This document shows, piece by piece, positions 43,728-43,807 of a DNA stretch of 43,807 bases (its first letter is position 1; each line of letters starts with the position of its first letter). Location of the stretch: the NCBI GenBank assembly GCA_900112995.1, contig FONU01000025.1, positions 1 through 43,807 of the forward strand. The letters run 5' to 3'. The stretch is from [Lactobacillus] rogosae (GTDB taxonomy: Bacteria > Bacillota > Clostridia > Lachnospirales > Lachnospiraceae). The translations under genes were made by a program, and so were the position numbers. The notes beneath the pieces are model-generated. The model was not told where the DNA came from, did not search any database, and worked only from the letters and a program-made list of their open reading frames with translations.

Positions 43728-43807
43728 TTACCCCGCCGTGCACGTCAAGGAAAGCTTTGCTTCCCTTGACTGTCGGGCGTTCGCCCTATTGGACAAAAAG
43801 TTAAAAA
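43728..43807 (-). repeat. Right-edge hairpin-rich sequence with an open reading tail
   Basis: GTCAAGGAAAGC (43744-43755) pairs with GCTTCCCTTGAC (43759-43770) with one mismatch, and GGGCG-TT-CGCCC (43775-43786) pairs perfectly. On the minus strand one frame is open from the edge to TAA at 43728, reading NRANARQSREAKLSLTCTAG at its end. So this could be the C-terminus of a cut-off gene, or a dispersed structured repeat that adds such an end. Confidence 0.5.

Noticed and set aside
1-43807. CRISPR array, prophage, insertion sequence or origin
   Set aside because: No regularly spaced repeats, no integrase or transposase motifs, and no DnaA-box cluster were recognised on either strand.

Overview
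The window looks like chromosomal DNA of a low-GC Gram-positive anaerobe of the class Clostridia, most likely a Lachnospiraceae member near Lachnospira/[Eubacterium] eligens. That assignment is an inference from AT-rich codon use, strong AGGAGG-type ribosome sites, a PPDK, an archaeal/eukaryotic-type ProS, an oleate hydratase and sporulation-lineage relatives (CotS-like, YtvI-like and SpoIIQ-like proteins). No phage, transposase, CRISPR array or rRNA was seen. Almost every gene is on the minus strand; only cca (19733-20989) is on plus.

Reading from left to right: an edge-truncated membrane protein with an acidic linker (1-1271); an MBOAT acyltransferase plus SGNH-like protein pair (1498-4232), probably for glycan O-acetylation; TspO; and a 48-codon TTG-start small ORF (5077-5223). 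A DPM1-like polyprenyl-phosphate glycosyltransferase follows (5301-6041). A tRNA-Tyr/tRNA-Leu operon with its own strong promoter and terminator (6201-6557) separates it from a surface-polysaccharide cluster running 6581-19524. In transcription order that cluster is: CotS-like kinase, PEGA protein, DegT-type aminotransferase, PglC-like initiating sugar transferase, ExoA-like GT2, WbpM/PglF-like 4,6-dehydratase, two GT4 enzymes, RmlD, a PIG-V-like mannosyltransferase and an anchored protein of unknown function. The genes could together build a UDP-4-amino-sugar, start a lipid-linked glycan with it, extend it with mannose-, rhamnose- or hexose-type units, and export or anchor it.

After cca and a bidirectional terminator comes a co-directional module (21209-26010): TetR regulator, DUF308/HdeD-like membrane protein, radical SAM/SPASM-like protein and oleate hydratase. 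A 23-bp perfect inverted repeat and a small palindrome lie in its control region. Then come ppdK with an unusual Ala/Lys-rich C-terminal tail, YibE/F, a secreted purple-acid-phosphatase-like enzyme, proS, a YtvI/AI-2E permease, an RluA-type pseudouridine synthase, a small unknown protein, an OmpR-type two-component system, murA, a LysM-G5-M23 protein whose peptidase site is degenerate, and a flavin reductase.

The most interesting unexplained signal is a dispersed ~125-140 bp element built of successive hairpins and ending in an intrinsic terminator. There are two full copies (6079-6204 and 29383-29522), and the outer stem shows a compensatory A-T to G-C change between them. A third, collapsed core copy (39561-39586) lies in the leader of the two-component operon. 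One full copy supplies the last codons, stop codon and terminator of the YibE/F gene. A different hairpin-rich sequence occupies the right edge (43728-43807).
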